A stretch of 64,000 bases of DNA from CBDBKL01 sp965116215 (lineage in GTDB: Bacteria; Bdellovibrionota; Bdellovibrionia; Bdellovibrionales; JAKFYE01), in NCBI GenBank assembly GCA_965116215.1, contig OZ220494.1:992001-1056000 (forward strand), read 5' to 3'. The notes below the pieces were generated by a model. That model was not told the DNA's origin. It made no database searches and was given only the letters and a program-made list of their open reading frames with translations. The position numbers and the translations under genes were made by a program. This document shows, one piece after another, positions 16,550 to 25,945 of this stretch (the first letter of the stretch is position 1; each line of letters begins with the position of its first letter).

Positions 16550-17887
16550 TTACACATTCCAATAAACCAAACCAAAAAGTACAAAAATAGCAATCATATT
16601 AGATATAGCTGTCACTATTGATACAGTTGATACAGCTGGATCCATACCCATTTGTTGTAACAAAAGAGGAATCAAACTCCCTAAACTCATTGATAAAATC
16701 ATCTGCACAACTAAACCTATTCCTAAAAAAGTAGCAAAACTTATAGAGGAGCCCATACTCATTACAAATAAGATAAGAAGACCCCCAAACACACTTCCAA
16801 TCAATAAACTCAAGACAACCTCATTGAATAAATGCCTTCCAGAATTGCGAAAACCCAATTTATCTTGGCGTATACTTCCCACAGCAAAAGTGGCTGACTG
16901 ATGACCGACTGCCGTTCCTAAAGATAAAAAAAGTGGCAACAATCCAAAAAGGGGCCACTGCTCATGAGAAGAAAATATCAACTTTAAAAATAAGCAGGCA
17001 AGCACACCTCCAAAAAATGCCACTAACAACCAAAAACAACGCAACTTAAAATGACTAAAAAAAGAAAGCCTATCCCCTCCTCCCATTTGCCCCATAGCAT
17101 AAAGATCTTCTTCTGCCTCTTCTCTAATCACATCTATAACATCATCAACAGTAATAATTCCCAAAAGAGTATTGTGCTCATCGACCACAGGAAGAGATAA
17201 AAAATCATATCGCGCAACGGTTTTTGCTACAGTTTCTTGGTTTTCATTTGGACGAACAACGATCACATCTTTGTTCATTAAATCTTTAAGCACAAAACGA
17301 GGCTTTGAAAGAATGAGTTGCTTTAAACTCAACACACCTAACAACTTGGAGTCCTCATCAATAACATAGACATAAAAAGTAATGAGGTTTTCATCTTTTA
17401 ACTCCTGAATCATATGGATAGCTTTAGAAACAGTGAGATTCTGATCTAGGGCCAAAACATCCGGACTCATAATTCCACCGGCTGAATCTTCCGGATAACT
17501 CATTAAATCTTCCACTTCGACTTTTTCTTCACTACTCATATGATCTAAAATTTTCTTAGATTGCTCTTTTGTTAAATGTGCTAATAGGTCGGCAACATCA
17601 TCAGACGCCATAAAAGAAACAAGAGTGTTGATTTCCACGCTAGATAGGTTCTCTAAAAATTCTTTTTGTATATCTTCATTAAGATAACTAAATATTTCAG
17701 CCCGTTTTTCTGGCCTCTTTTCTAATTGAAAAACTAAAAACCGCTCATGGCTTTCTAACTCACTCAACAACAATGCAATATCCGCAGTGTGCGTTTTTTC
17801 CAAAACACGAACAATATTTCTATCTGCATTTCTTTTCAGTAACTTGCGTACACTGTTTAAAAGTATTCTGACTTTATTATCCAACAT
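16550..17887 (-). CDS. mgtE: Magnesium transporter MgtE
   Basis: 445 residues in the full MgtE layout. An N-domain of helical repeats (about 25-125) contains LLSELESHERFLVFQ. Two CBS domains follow (about 135-255; YVIDEDSKLLGVLSLKQL and VVDEHNTLLGIITVDDVIDVI). Five membrane helices follow (about 280-445) with the conserved ALAG-type segments. Homodimeric MgtE conducts Mg2+ and closes when Mg2+ binds the CBS/N domains. The start overlaps the 3' end of the upstream YbhN-type gene by 11 bases, indicating a two-gene operon. Confidence 0.95.
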   Translation of the reverse strand: MLDNKVRILLNSVRKLLKRNADRNIVRVLEKTHTADIALLLSELESHERFLVFQLEKRPEKRAEIFSYLNEDIQKEFLENLSSVEINTLVSFMASDDVADLLAHLTKEQSKKILDHMSSEEKVEVEDLMSYPEDSAGGIMSPDVLALDQNLTVSKAIHMIQELKDENLITFYVYVIDEDSKLLGVLSLKQLILSKPRFVLKDLMNKDVIVVRPNENQETVAKTVARYDFLSLPVVDEHNTLLGIITVDDVIDVIREEAEEDLYAMGQMGGGDRLSFFSHFKLRCFWLLVAFFGGVLACLFLKLIFSSHEQWPLFGLLPLFLSLGTAVGHQSATFAVGSIRQDKLGFRNSGRHLFNEVVLSLLIGSVFGGLLILFVMSMGSSISFATFLGIGLVVQMILSMSLGSLIPLLLQQMGMDPAVSTVSIVTAISNMIAIFVLFGLVYWNV

Positions 17888-18896
17888 TGAGAACCTTTGA
17901 TGGTTTATGATAGAAATACAAAATGGCCCCTAAAAGTCCATAAAACAACATTATAACTTGAGCGATTGTAATTATTGTTGGCCCTAAATCTGTCTGATAT
18001 CCCATAGCTAAATTAAATAAAAACAAAAACGCAGCTTGCCCCACTCCAATACCCGCAAAAGAAATGGGAAGTGCTGTTACAATCAACCCCAATGGAATCA
18101 CAAAGAAATACAAGCTGAAAGGAACATCACTAAAATGCAGGATCTCTCCTATGCTAATAAAAAAAACCACAAATCCTACTTCAGCAATAATAGCTGTTAA
18201 AAGAGCAAGAAAAAAATGCTTTCGACAAAACCTATATGAGTGTAAAGCAGCTAAAACACGATAAATGAAATGACCCATTGGTATTTTTTTTAAAAAAGAA
18301 ATCAATCGGACATTTTGAATAGTTCTCTTTGAAAAAGAAATCCAAAAACAAATAAGATAAACAACAAAAATACCAATGACAGTCATAGCTAAATAGGAGA
18401 GTTCTACATGTTCTACAATACGATAGTAAAAAAAACATATAGAAAATAAGGCTATAACAACCATAGCAAAAAGCCCAATTATGCGATCCATTAATATAGT
18501 TGTTCCCGCCTCCACTTTTCTGTTCTGTTGATTTTTGAGAAGATAATATCCTTTAGCAAGATCTCCTCCCACAGCCCCCGGCATAACTAAATTAAAAAAT
18601 AAACCTATAAATGTCAGCTTAAAGGCTTCCAGAAAGCCTAACTGAAATCCCTGACCCCGCAGCAACAAGTACCATCTAAAATTATTCATACAGAGCAATA
18701 ACAACACAAAAAATAAAAGCCCAATGACGAAAGGCTGAGAAAAAATATATGCAATCTTAGAAAAATTCAGATTTCCTTTATAAATAGTCCACCAAAGTAG
18801 TCCCCCACCCAGAGTAAACTTTAACATTATTGCCAGAATACTTTTTACAGTTGAACTCTGCACATAAACCCCTATAAGTTGATCTTGATAAAACAT
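17877..18896 (-). CDS. YbhN/LPG-synthase-type membrane protein
   Basis: 339 residues with about eight transmembrane helices, belonging to the lysylphosphatidylglycerol-synthase TM / flippase-like family (PF03706, YbhN). Diagnostic parts are LNNFRWYLLLRG-like NNFRWYLLLR (about 67-76), FFNLVMPGAVGGDLAKGYYL (about 100-119) and the late ALPISFAGIGVGQAAF segment. Members move or modify phospholipids at the inner membrane; the exact substrate is unknown. It is the first gene of an operon with mgtE. Upstream lies a nested palindrome (18910-18960) shared with divergent ugd. Confidence 0.88.
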   Translation of the reverse strand: MFYQDQLIGVYVQSSTVKSILAIMLKFTLGGGLLWWTIYKGNLNFSKIAYIFSQPFVIGLLFFVLLLLCMNNFRWYLLLRGQGFQLGFLEAFKLTFIGLFFNLVMPGAVGGDLAKGYYLLKNQQNRKVEAGTTILMDRIIGLFAMVVIALFSICFFYYRIVEHVELSYLAMTVIGIFVVYLICFWISFSKRTIQNVRLISFLKKIPMGHFIYRVLAALHSYRFCRKHFFLALLTAIIAEVGFVVFFISIGEILHFSDVPFSLYFFVIPLGLIVTALPISFAGIGVGQAAFLFLFNLAMGYQTDLGPTIITIAQVIMLFYGLLGAILYFYHKPSKVLNVG

Positions 18897-18909
18897 ATAT
18901 GCTTAGTCA

Positions 18910-18960
18910 CTGATTAATTATCCTATCTATGTCTGTGGACACATAGATATAAAAAATCAG
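18910..18960. promoter_or_regulatory. Nested palindrome between divergent operons
   Basis: TATCTATGT (18924-18932) and its exact reverse complement ACATAGATA (18941-18949) are enclosed by CTGATT (18910-18915) and AATCAG (18955-18960). It sits in the 96-bp gap between the ybhN-type gene and ugd, so it is well placed to be a shared operator. A hairpin in one leader transcript is an alternative. Confidence 0.65.
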
Positions 18961-18992
18961 ATAACAAAAACCAATGACTGAAGAGGAACTAC

Positions 18993-20309
18993 ATGAAGAT
19001 TTCAATTGTTGGCACAGGCTATGTTGGACTCGTTGCCGGAGTGTGTTTTGCCAAATCGGGTCATTGCGTCATCTGTGTTGACATCAATGACAAGAAAATT
19101 GCGATGCTCAAAGAGGGTAGAGTACCTATTTACGAACCGGGTCTGGAGGAGTTGATGCATGCAGCAGTTCAGTCGGGCCGCCTGCATTTCACAACACAGA
19201 TGGAAGAGGCTCTTGAGTCAACAGATATTCTATTTATTGCCGTTGGAACACCTGAAATGTCTGATGGAAGTGCACAAATCAGTCCCATACTATCTATTAT
19301 TAAAAACATAGTAGAATGTCCAAAGGCTCCTCCCTTTATAGTTTTGAAAAGTACAGTCCCCCCGGGTACAGCTCACAAGATTCAAAAGTATCTTAATACA
19401 CATTCACTGAAGAAAATAGAAATTATAAATAACCCTGAATTTCTTAAAGAAGGCGCAGCTATCGATGACTTTTTAAAACCAGATCGAGTCGTTATTGGTC
19501 ATAACTCGAAAGAGGCTAAAGCTATCATGCAAAAAATATATCATCCCATTATAAAAAACCCTATTTACTTTATGGATAACACCTCTGCGGAACTCACAAA
19601 ATATGCGGCCAACGCCTTTCTCTCAGTAAAAATCAGTTTCATTAACGAATTAGCTCATCTATCTGATAAACTTGGTGCGGATATCAATAAAGTAAAACAA
19701 GGATTCACCTCTGACCGTCGTATTCACCCTACTTTTTTTAATCCAGGACTGGGTTACGGTGGAAGCTGCTTCCCCAAAGATATTAAAGCTCTTATTCATA
19801 CTGCAAAAGAAAATGATTTAAAAATGAGAGTGATCAGTGCTGCCAAGAAAGTTAACGATGAACAAAGAACACTCATGTTTGCTCGTATACAAAAAAGATT
19901 TAAGAATCTTTCAAAATTAAAAATTGCAATTTGGGGTATTAGCTTTAAACCCCAAACTGATGATACTAGAGAAGCACCCTCCCTCTACATTATAAAATCT
20001 CTCCTCGATGCCGGAGCACAAATAACGGCCTTTGATCCCATTGCCGGAGAAAATGCACGTCGTACTTCAGGTTTAAATTTTCAATTAGCCACCCATGCTT
20101 TAAAAGCTACAGAAAATGCCGATGCTCTGGTTATCTGCACAGAATGGAGTGAGTTTTGTGATGTGAATATAGAGCAGCTTAAATCCAATTTGAAACAACC
20201 CATTATATTTGATGGTCGTAATATTTTTGATCCTAAAACCTTAACCTCTTATGGGTTTGAATATCATTGTGTGGGACGACAAGAGTTAACCAAAGGAGAC
20301 TCTGCATGA
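18993..20309 (+). CDS. ugd: UDP-glucose 6-dehydrogenase
   Basis: 438 residues. It oxidises UDP-glucose to UDP-glucuronate with two NAD+. The Rossmann motif is VGTGYVGLVAG (5-15) and the catalytic cysteine is in GYGGSCFPKD (about 253-262). The ADP/NAD binding region GVSFKP appears as WGISFKPQTDDTRE (about 313-326). Full length for the family. It overlaps the next gene by four bases (ATGA), so product and next enzyme are made together: UDP-glucose to UDP-glucuronate to UDP-xylose. The palindrome upstream may control it. Confidence 0.96.
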   Translation: MKISIVGTGYVGLVAGVCFAKSGHCVICVDINDKKIAMLKEGRVPIYEPGLEELMHAAVQSGRLHFTTQMEEALESTDILFIAVGTPEMSDGSAQISPILSIIKNIVECPKAPPFIVLKSTVPPGTAHKIQKYLNTHSLKKIEIINNPEFLKEGAAIDDFLKPDRVVIGHNSKEAKAIMQKIYHPIIKNPIYFMDNTSAELTKYAANAFLSVKISFINELAHLSDKLGADINKVKQGFTSDRRIHPTFFNPGLGYGGSCFPKDIKALIHTAKENDLKMRVISAAKKVNDEQRTLMFARIQKRFKNLSKLKIAIWGISFKPQTDDTREAPSLYIIKSLLDAGAQITAFDPIAGENARRTSGLNFQLATHALKATENADALVICTEWSEFCDVNIEQLKSNLKQPIIFDGRNIFDPKTLTSYGFEYHCVGRQELTKGDSA

Positions 20310-21241
20310 AAACTGTCTTAGTCGCTGGAGGAGCTGGATTTATAGGAAGTCATCTCTGTGAATTATTACTCAACAAGGGGTATCAAGTACATGCCATTGA
20401 TAACTTAAGCACTGGGACAACAGATAATCTTTCACATATTACAAGCCCTCATTTTGAATTTACAGAACTCGACATTACACACTCTTTACATTTGAACAAA
20501 AAGTACGATCAAATTTATAATCTGGCTTCTCCCGCATCGCCTGTTGACTTTAAAAAAATGCCCATTGAAATTTTAAGATGTGGCTCTCACGGAGTTCTTC
20601 ATTTATTGGAAAAAGCACATCAAGATGATGCTCTATTTTTATTCAGCAGCACCAGTGAAGTGTATGGTGATCCGACAGTTCACCCTCAAACAGAGTCTTA
20701 TTGTGGAAATGTAAACCCCATAGGAGAACGCAGTTGCTATGATGAAGCAAAACGCTTTGGAGAGGCTCTCTGTATGGCTTTTCAAAGAACTCATGGAACA
20801 CAGATTCGTATTGCCAGAATATTTAATACTTATGGGCCTCGTATGCGTAAAACAGATGGACGCATTATTCCTAACTTCTTCACTCAAGGTTTAAGAGGGG
20901 AGTCTTTAACAATCTTTGGCAATGGATCCCAGACACGTAGCCTTTGTTATGTCTCTGATCTCTGTGAGGGACTTTTGGCCCTCATGGAAAGTCCAGTCTC
21001 AACACCCGTGAACTTAGGGAGTTCTGATGAACGCTCTGTTTTAGATATTGCAAAAACTATTCAAAAGATCACCAATAATAATAAAGACTTTAAGTACTTA
21101 AACATCCCCCCTGATGATCCTCAGAAACGACGAGCAGATATTAGTAAAGCGAAGGCCACCTTAAACTGGGAACCAAAAATCTCTTTACATCAAGGTCTAT
21201 TAACCACACTGAAGTACTATACATCCCTTACCCACTCATAA
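20306..21241 (+). CDS. UDP-glucuronate decarboxylase (UDP-xylose synthase)-type epimerase
   Basis: 311 residues from the ATG at 20306, which has AAGGAG at the right distance and overlaps the ugd stop (ATGA); an in-frame ATG further upstream lies inside ugd. It is an extended short-chain dehydrogenase: NAD motif GGAGFIGSH (about 7-15), DNLSTG, SSTSEVYGDP (about 110-119), the YDEAK active site (about 140-144), and the RIFNTYGPRM / GDG-like segment typical of bacterial Uxs. Paired with ugd, it should make UDP-xylose for surface polysaccharide or LPS. A dTDP-glucose dehydratase-like role is less likely. Confidence 0.9.
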   Translation: MKTVLVAGGAGFIGSHLCELLLNKGYQVHAIDNLSTGTTDNLSHITSPHFEFTELDITHSLHLNKKYDQIYNLASPASPVDFKKMPIEILRCGSHGVLHLLEKAHQDDALFLFSSTSEVYGDPTVHPQTESYCGNVNPIGERSCYDEAKRFGEALCMAFQRTHGTQIRIARIFNTYGPRMRKTDGRIIPNFFTQGLRGESLTIFGNGSQTRSLCYVSDLCEGLLALMESPVSTPVNLGSSDERSVLDIAKTIQKITNNNKDFKYLNIPPDDPQKRRADISKAKATLNWEPKISLHQGLLTTLKYYTSLTHS

Positions 21242-21481
21242 GTCTAGAATTCTCGCTCTAGACAATAGTGAAACAAACGTTGACATTGCACCGGAAGACT
21301 TCATAAATCAAGACCTCTCCCTTTAGACAGAATGGACAAATAGCAAGTGATTTAATTTTGGGTCAGGTCTAGATCATTGCTAGACAAAATAAGACAAATA
21401 CCTCTATCATAGAGAAGATAAGAGTTTCAAATAGGGTCCTAAACAATTTGAAACATTATAAGGACGAAAAGGGGAGGCTCC

Positions 21482-22105
21482 ATGAGAGTATTAGGTATAA
21501 TTTTTTTGTTCATTTTTAGTTATCAATCACACGCAGTAGATACTCTTATTGAAATGCGAGTCCACTACGGAGTAGATCTTACAAATAAAAAAGATGAGTT
21601 GATGTTTAACCTTCACCGGCACCAAGAAAGCCCCAAAAGCCATCACGGGTTTGGCGCAGATGCTTTTGTCACCCTCCCTACACTCCCAAACCTTGGATTA
21701 GGATTAAGGTACTCATTTCTACAGGCCAAGATCCCTCCGACTCTTTATAGACTCTCAACAAGTACCTTGGCTCTTCTCGCTAATTATCGTATTATCGATG
21801 CTCAATTTTTTATAGGTGTTGTAGGGACTTTCGGAGTGATGAGTTCATTTAAACTCAAACGTCCGCTTTATAACCTGCCGTCCAGAGCGGACCAAATAGA
21901 CACTGCCAACAAGAAACGCTTTTATTCTATTGGACTAGAAGGTGGCTCTTACATCGATCAATTTTTAGTTGGTATTGAGGGGGGCTATCAAGTCATGACA
22001 GCACATGACTGGCGTCTTAAACCCTATCCCGAATATCCTGCTAAGACTAAATGGAATAATTCGGGTCTCTATCTGAAAGCCATGATAGGAACTTCATTTA
22101 ACTAA
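21482..22105 (+). CDS. Predicted outer-membrane barrel, paralogue 1
   Basis: 207 residues with signal peptide MRVLGIIFLFIFSYQSHA. The mature part has alternating hydrophobic strands and glycines (GLGLRYSFL, GVVGTFGVMSSF, GLEGGSYIDQFLVGIEGGYQ) and ends in LYLKAMIGTSFN, suggesting a small beta-barrel outer-membrane protein. AAGGACGAAAAGGGGAGG precedes the ATG. It is followed 16 bases later by a paralogue of nearly equal length (about 35-40% identical by eye). No known porin family is recognised. The 240 bases upstream hold no gene. Confidence 0.65.
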   Translation: MRVLGIIFLFIFSYQSHAVDTLIEMRVHYGVDLTNKKDELMFNLHRHQESPKSHHGFGADAFVTLPTLPNLGLGLRYSFLQAKIPPTLYRLSTSTLALLANYRIIDAQFFIGVVGTFGVMSSFKLKRPLYNLPSRADQIDTANKKRFYSIGLEGGSYIDQFLVGIEGGYQVMTAHDWRLKPYPEYPAKTKWNNSGLYLKAMIGTSFN

Positions 22106-22121
22106 AGAAAGTGTAGGTAGA

Positions 22122-22742
22122 ATGAAAATACTCTTGTTTGCCCTTTTGGTCCTTTTCAGTTATCCGTCTGAAGCTTTTATAGAAGCACGTGTTCATTATG
22201 GAATGAACCTGACAAAGGACAACTCTGATCCCTATAGTAAACACCTTATCGAACGGGCTAAAAACGACTTAAAATCTTTGCGCGGTATAGGTGCCGATAT
22301 CCTAGGAAGACTGCCTGCGTTTCCTCTAGGAATAGGGCTGAGATATAATATGCTCAAGCAGGGGACAGCAAAAAAGGAATCGACTGAAACTTCCATTTCA
22401 ACAAAAACCTTAGCCCTACTGATCAATTGCCGTCTTATTGATGCTCAATTTTTTTTAGGGGCCACTGGCACTGTAGGTCTATCCCACTCTTTTAAATTTA
22501 AAAAAAAGCAAGAGAATACTAATAGCGATGATCCCATCACCTCTGCAATCGATAAGAAAGTCAACAAAAAGAGGGCCTACTCTATCGGGGCTGAAGGTGG
22601 AATTCATATTACAGATCAATTCCTAGCGGGTATAGAGCTAGGTTACCAAATGATGAAGGCTCAAATAGAACTCCTTGATAAAAACTCCCGTTGGGATAAC
22701 TCCGAACTTTATGTAAAAACTTTTTTAGCTGTGTCCTTTTAA
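22122..22742 (+). CDS. Predicted outer-membrane barrel, paralogue 2
   Basis: 206 residues, signal peptide MKILLFALLVLFSYPSEA. It shares with the preceding gene ARVHYGMNLT, a GIGAD(I)LGRLPAFPLGIGLRYN block, a CRLIDAQFFLGATGTVG block (residue 100-115) and a C-terminal LYVKTFLAVSF. The last strand ends in Phe, as outer-membrane barrels do. The pair arose by tandem duplication and is probably one transcript. Its stop overlaps the convergent vWA lipoprotein gene by four bases. Function unknown. Confidence 0.65.
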   Translation: MKILLFALLVLFSYPSEAFIEARVHYGMNLTKDNSDPYSKHLIERAKNDLKSLRGIGADILGRLPAFPLGIGLRYNMLKQGTAKKESTETSISTKTLALLINCRLIDAQFFLGATGTVGLSHSFKFKKKQENTNSDDPITSAIDKKVNKKRAYSIGAEGGIHITDQFLAGIELGYQMMKAQIELLDKNSRWDNSELYVKTFLAVSF

Positions 22743-24007
22743 TAATAACTCTGATCTCGACTTGACCGCCGACTCTGCTGATCTCTTTGAACACTTTTTC
22801 GAACACTATAACTTGTGCGATCATAAGGTTTAGGCTTCCCCATACGACTTTCTTGTTTGGTGTTCACTTGAGATCTATTACTCTGCTGCTGCCCTCTATT
22901 ATTGACTCCTGGCCCTTTATTAGAATGAAACTGTCCTTGATTATAGGGCTCACCATTATTATAACTCCTATGTGGAATCCCCCCCTGTCTATGACTACGG
23001 TTTTGTCCATAACTTTTTCGACGATCATGTTTATTATCATGCAGAGGCTTATAATTTACACGAATCACTGAACCTTCTCTGGGAATACCACTCCCATGAA
23101 AAATGATCCTATTCAATCTATTTTCATAAGACCATCCATTGTTACGATCTTCTGGTATCTCTATATCATTGACAAAAACTCGTACTGTTCCCATAACAGG
23201 CCATGCTTTCAAATTGAAAGATGTCACCCTCTTTAAAAGGCTGTCTCTTATTCTCCCTAAAGCCACAAACAGATTACCACCACAAATACTCCCACTATAA
23301 CCTCCAGATAGAGCAGCCAATTTCATATAACGATCACCGGTGGAAGAGTAGCTCCCTCTCGTCGTACAATAACCATAGGGGCTTATAATTCCAATATAAT
23401 GACTCATCCAACTGGCAGACCCACCGTGACCACCTTCTCTACTGCCCTTCAATCTGTTCAGAAAGTTAGCGTAATATTCCACAGTGTTGTCACTTTGATC
23501 ATTTTCATTAGATACAAATACAACAGCTAAAAAGGCATCTCTTCGAAAAAAACCAGCATTCTCTCCTTCAAGTCTTCCTTTGGAAAGGGCTCTCTCCATA
23601 GCTTCTAAACCACGTTCAATTTCAGATCCACCTTCTCCAATAAGTACACTATCTAAAAACCGGAATCTGACATTTGGCACACCAGAGTGCAAAACAGAGG
23701 GTCGTCCTATAAATCTTCCTTTTTCTCCCCCAAATCCAACGTCCATAGTTGTGACTCCAATACGATAATCCACCTTTTTTGCATGAAGTAGATCGATCAA
23801 ATGAATTAATTGCCTTTTTAAATTAATCTGATGCTTTTGCATAGATTTGGAATTATCAATCACCCAAAGTAAATCCAACTTATTATTATACAGATTCGTT
23901 TGATGAACATCTATGAAGCCCGGATGGAAATCATATGTCCTCTGACCTGCACACGATACCAACCCTACTGTAAGAACAAAAAGAAAAATCTTATTGATAG
24001 TTTTCAT
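22739..24007 (-). CDS. vWA-domain lipoprotein with disordered QN/R-rich tail
   Basis: 422 residues. The lipobox is LVSC at residues 16-19, so the protein is acylated at Cys19 after signal cleavage. A von Willebrand A domain (about 45-265) has the MIDAS start LLWVIDNSKSM (DxSxS) and FVSNENDQSD. An Ig-like insert (VRVFVNDIEIPEDRN) follows. The last 100 residues are low complexity, rich in Gln, Asn, Arg, Ser and Tyr. Such cell-surface vWA proteins bind protein or metal-linked ligands. A second member without the tail lies at 33005-34048. The tail suggests surface adhesion or binding of nucleic acid or polysaccharide (inference). Confidence 0.8.
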   Translation of the reverse strand: MKTINKIFLFVLTVGLVSCAGQRTYDFHPGFIDVHQTNLYNNKLDLLWVIDNSKSMQKHQINLKRQLIHLIDLLHAKKVDYRIGVTTMDVGFGGEKGRFIGRPSVLHSGVPNVRFRFLDSVLIGEGGSEIERGLEAMERALSKGRLEGENAGFFRRDAFLAVVFVSNENDQSDNTVEYYANFLNRLKGSREGGHGGSASWMSHYIGIISPYGYCTTRGSYSSTGDRYMKLAALSGGYSGSICGGNLFVALGRIRDSLLKRVTSFNLKAWPVMGTVRVFVNDIEIPEDRNNGWSYENRLNRIIFHGSGIPREGSVIRVNYKPLHDNKHDRRKSYGQNRSHRQGGIPHRSYNNGEPYNQGQFHSNKGPGVNNRGQQQSNRSQVNTKQESRMGKPKPYDRTSYSVRKSVQRDQQSRRSSRDQSYY

Positions 24008-24071
24008 GGAAACCCCTATTGCTATTTATTCTTGCTTCAAATACATATCTTTTTTTAACACTCTATCTAGC

Positions 24072-24887
24072 TCAAGCACTCTTAGTGTCAGCTAACCTCT
24101 GAATAACTGTTTTTATCCCATTAGAATGAGTATCAATAAATTTCACCCCGTATTTTGTTGGCGTGTTTTTTTTAACTACACCTTTTTTATATTTTTTGCT
24201 CACAACTTCACAAAGGGAGTTAAAAGAGGGCACATCCGCCTCAGGTTTGAAATGAATATGAATCCTTTGGATGGGTTTGAGCGTAGAGTTGTACACAATA
24301 ATACCTGCTCCTCCTTCACTTATTTCAAAACTTTCACCTTTCCAGACGGACTTATTATCATGAACAATAATGGACGTAAAAAAACGAAAACGGAAAAACC
24401 GCCGTCTAAAAAATACATTAGAAGTCCCTGATTGTTGTAATTCTTTGACTTTGTGTGATTGAAAACACTCAATTTCAGCAATGCGCATCCAATCTGACAA
24501 CCCCGGCTTCCATACAAAATCAAATTCGTAGATCTTTTTCTCTTGTAACATTCTAAAAATTTTTAAATGATCATATGGGCCATGCTTACGAGTCCCTCTT
24601 AAAACATACCATTCATTATGGCTCTGATCGCTTTTTTCACTACCTAAAGCGGCCGAGTCCCCATTTTCATGAGAATGTACTTTTTCTAAAAGACTTTGAG
24701 TTCCCGATTCGTTAAATCGACTTTTTAAAACATCTGATTCCAAAAAAGAAATCCATTTCTCAAGATCCTCATCGTATAAATAACCCGTTGGCGAAATCTC
24801 ATCGGATTTGATTTTTTCAATGATCTCTTCAATAGTGAATGGCCCGATATTTTCCTTGCCATATGAAATATAAAAATATGTTTGCAT
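24072..24887 (-). CDS. Tandem GYF_2 (DUF4339) - PilZ protein
   Basis: About 271 residues from the second methionine (24887), which has AAGGTGA ahead of it; a start 18 bases earlier is possible. Two GYF_2 domains (about 1-45, ...GKENIGPFTIEEII...W; and about 90-145, WYVLRGTRKHGPYDHLKIF...FVWKPGLSDWMRI) precede a C-terminal PilZ domain. The PilZ domain has an Arg-rich RRRFFRFRFF start and EISEGGAG in place of the consensus D.S..G. PilZ domains bind cyclic di-GMP; here the Arg motif is present. GYF_2-PilZ combinations are familiar from Bdellovibrio. It probably links c-di-GMP to surface or motility output. Confidence 0.82.
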   Translation of the reverse strand: MQTYFYISYGKENIGPFTIEEIIEKIKSDEISPTGYLYDEDLEKWISFLESDVLKSRFNESGTQSLLEKVHSHENGDSAALGSEKSDQSHNEWYVLRGTRKHGPYDHLKIFRMLQEKKIYEFDFVWKPGLSDWMRIAEIECFQSHKVKELQQSGTSNVFFRRRFFRFRFFTSIIVHDNKSVWKGESFEISEGGAGIIVYNSTLKPIQRIHIHFKPEADVPSFNSLCEVVSKKYKKGVVKKNTPTKYGVKFIDTHSNGIKTVIQRLADTKSA

Positions 24888-25218
24888 AGTTGAGTTCACC
24901 TTCATTAATTAGTTAATAACTCGGATACTAGTCATGATGACTTAAGAATGTTTTTATGTTTTTAATTGTGAATATTGTAAGAAAAAGACTTATGAAATAA
25001 TTCATTTAAAAAATACAGAAGAAAGTCTAGTGCTGTTTTTCGTTTTGTAATTAAAAAATTTCACAAACTCGCCATTAGTATATATGAACATACTTATTTT
25101 CATTTCTTTTTGAATCTTAAGAAAATTTCCTACATTTTCTCTCAAAAAAATAATCTTTCTCTTCTTAGAGTCTATCCATCGTCTTTCAGACAATGAGACA
25201 AAAAATTTTTACAATAAA

Positions 25219-25813
25219 GATTTCAAAACAAGTTCTCTGGTGAACAAAGCACATGCGTGGAAAAACAGTTTATTCTCTTCTTGAGTACATCAAACTCTAT
25301 CCAGCTACAGGCTTTTAGCCTTCGGCGAAGATGAACTGCGGACCTCAGAGTTGTCTGAGCCTTTGGAAGTTTTAAGAATGATTTGTGCCGCTAAGAAAGA
25401 GAATACAAGGGAGAGTTTTTCTTAAGGCTTTCAAAACGAGTTTTCTGAGGCGCAGGGCGTATCCGCAGAAAGGTCACTTCTTCTACTCTCTTTGATGACA
25501 TTGAACTTTATCCAACCAAAGATTTTAGAGATTGAAGCGAAGATGAGCTGCGGACCTCAGAGTTGTCTGAGCTTTTGGAAGTTTTAAGAATGATTTGTGC
25601 CGCTAAGAAAGAGAATACAAGGGAGAGTTTTTCTTAAGGCTTTCAAAACGAGTTTTCTGAGGCGCAGGGCGTATCCGCAAAAAGGTCACTTCTTCTACTC
25701 TCTTTGATGACATTGAACTTTATCCAACCAAAGATTTTAGAGATTGAAGCGGAGACGAGCTGCGGACCTCAGAGTTGTCTGAGCTTTTGGAAGCCTTAAG
25801 AAAAACTCTCCCT
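25219..25813. repeat. 212-bp tandem repeat array with hairpins
   Basis: GACCTCAGAGTTGTCTGAG begins at 25341, 25553 and 25765, exactly 212 bases apart. The middle units are nearly identical over full length and the outer flanks are degenerate. Each unit contains CTCAGA-gttg-TCTGAG, a perfect 6-bp hairpin. The final unit ends in an inverted copy (25789-25813) of the internal GGGAGAGTTTTTCTTAAGGC segment, so the array has terminal-inverted-repeat-like ends. A diverged fragment with the same hairpin lies at about 46275-46350. Confidence 0.9.
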
Positions 25814-25930
25814 ACTGACTCATCTTAAAAAACCAACCTCAAAGGAAAAACAAGACTCTAAACTCCTTGAACACACAAAATACTTGATTTTCACAATTAT
25901 TATAGATAGTTAAGCCATGCCCAAGCGAAT

Positions 25931-25945
25931 TTAAAGTGTCATGAA
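25931..25945 (+). repeat. 15-bp copy of the transposase-relic end
   Basis: TTAAAGTGTCATGAA occurs here and at 901-915, where it encodes the last residues and stop of the IS1595-like transposase relic. It may be the edge of a deleted insertion sequence. The match is short, so chance is not excluded. Confidence 0.4.

Noticed and set aside
25219..25813. 212-bp repeats considered as CRISPR or coding repeats
   Set aside because: No spacer pattern; stops in all frames of the unit.
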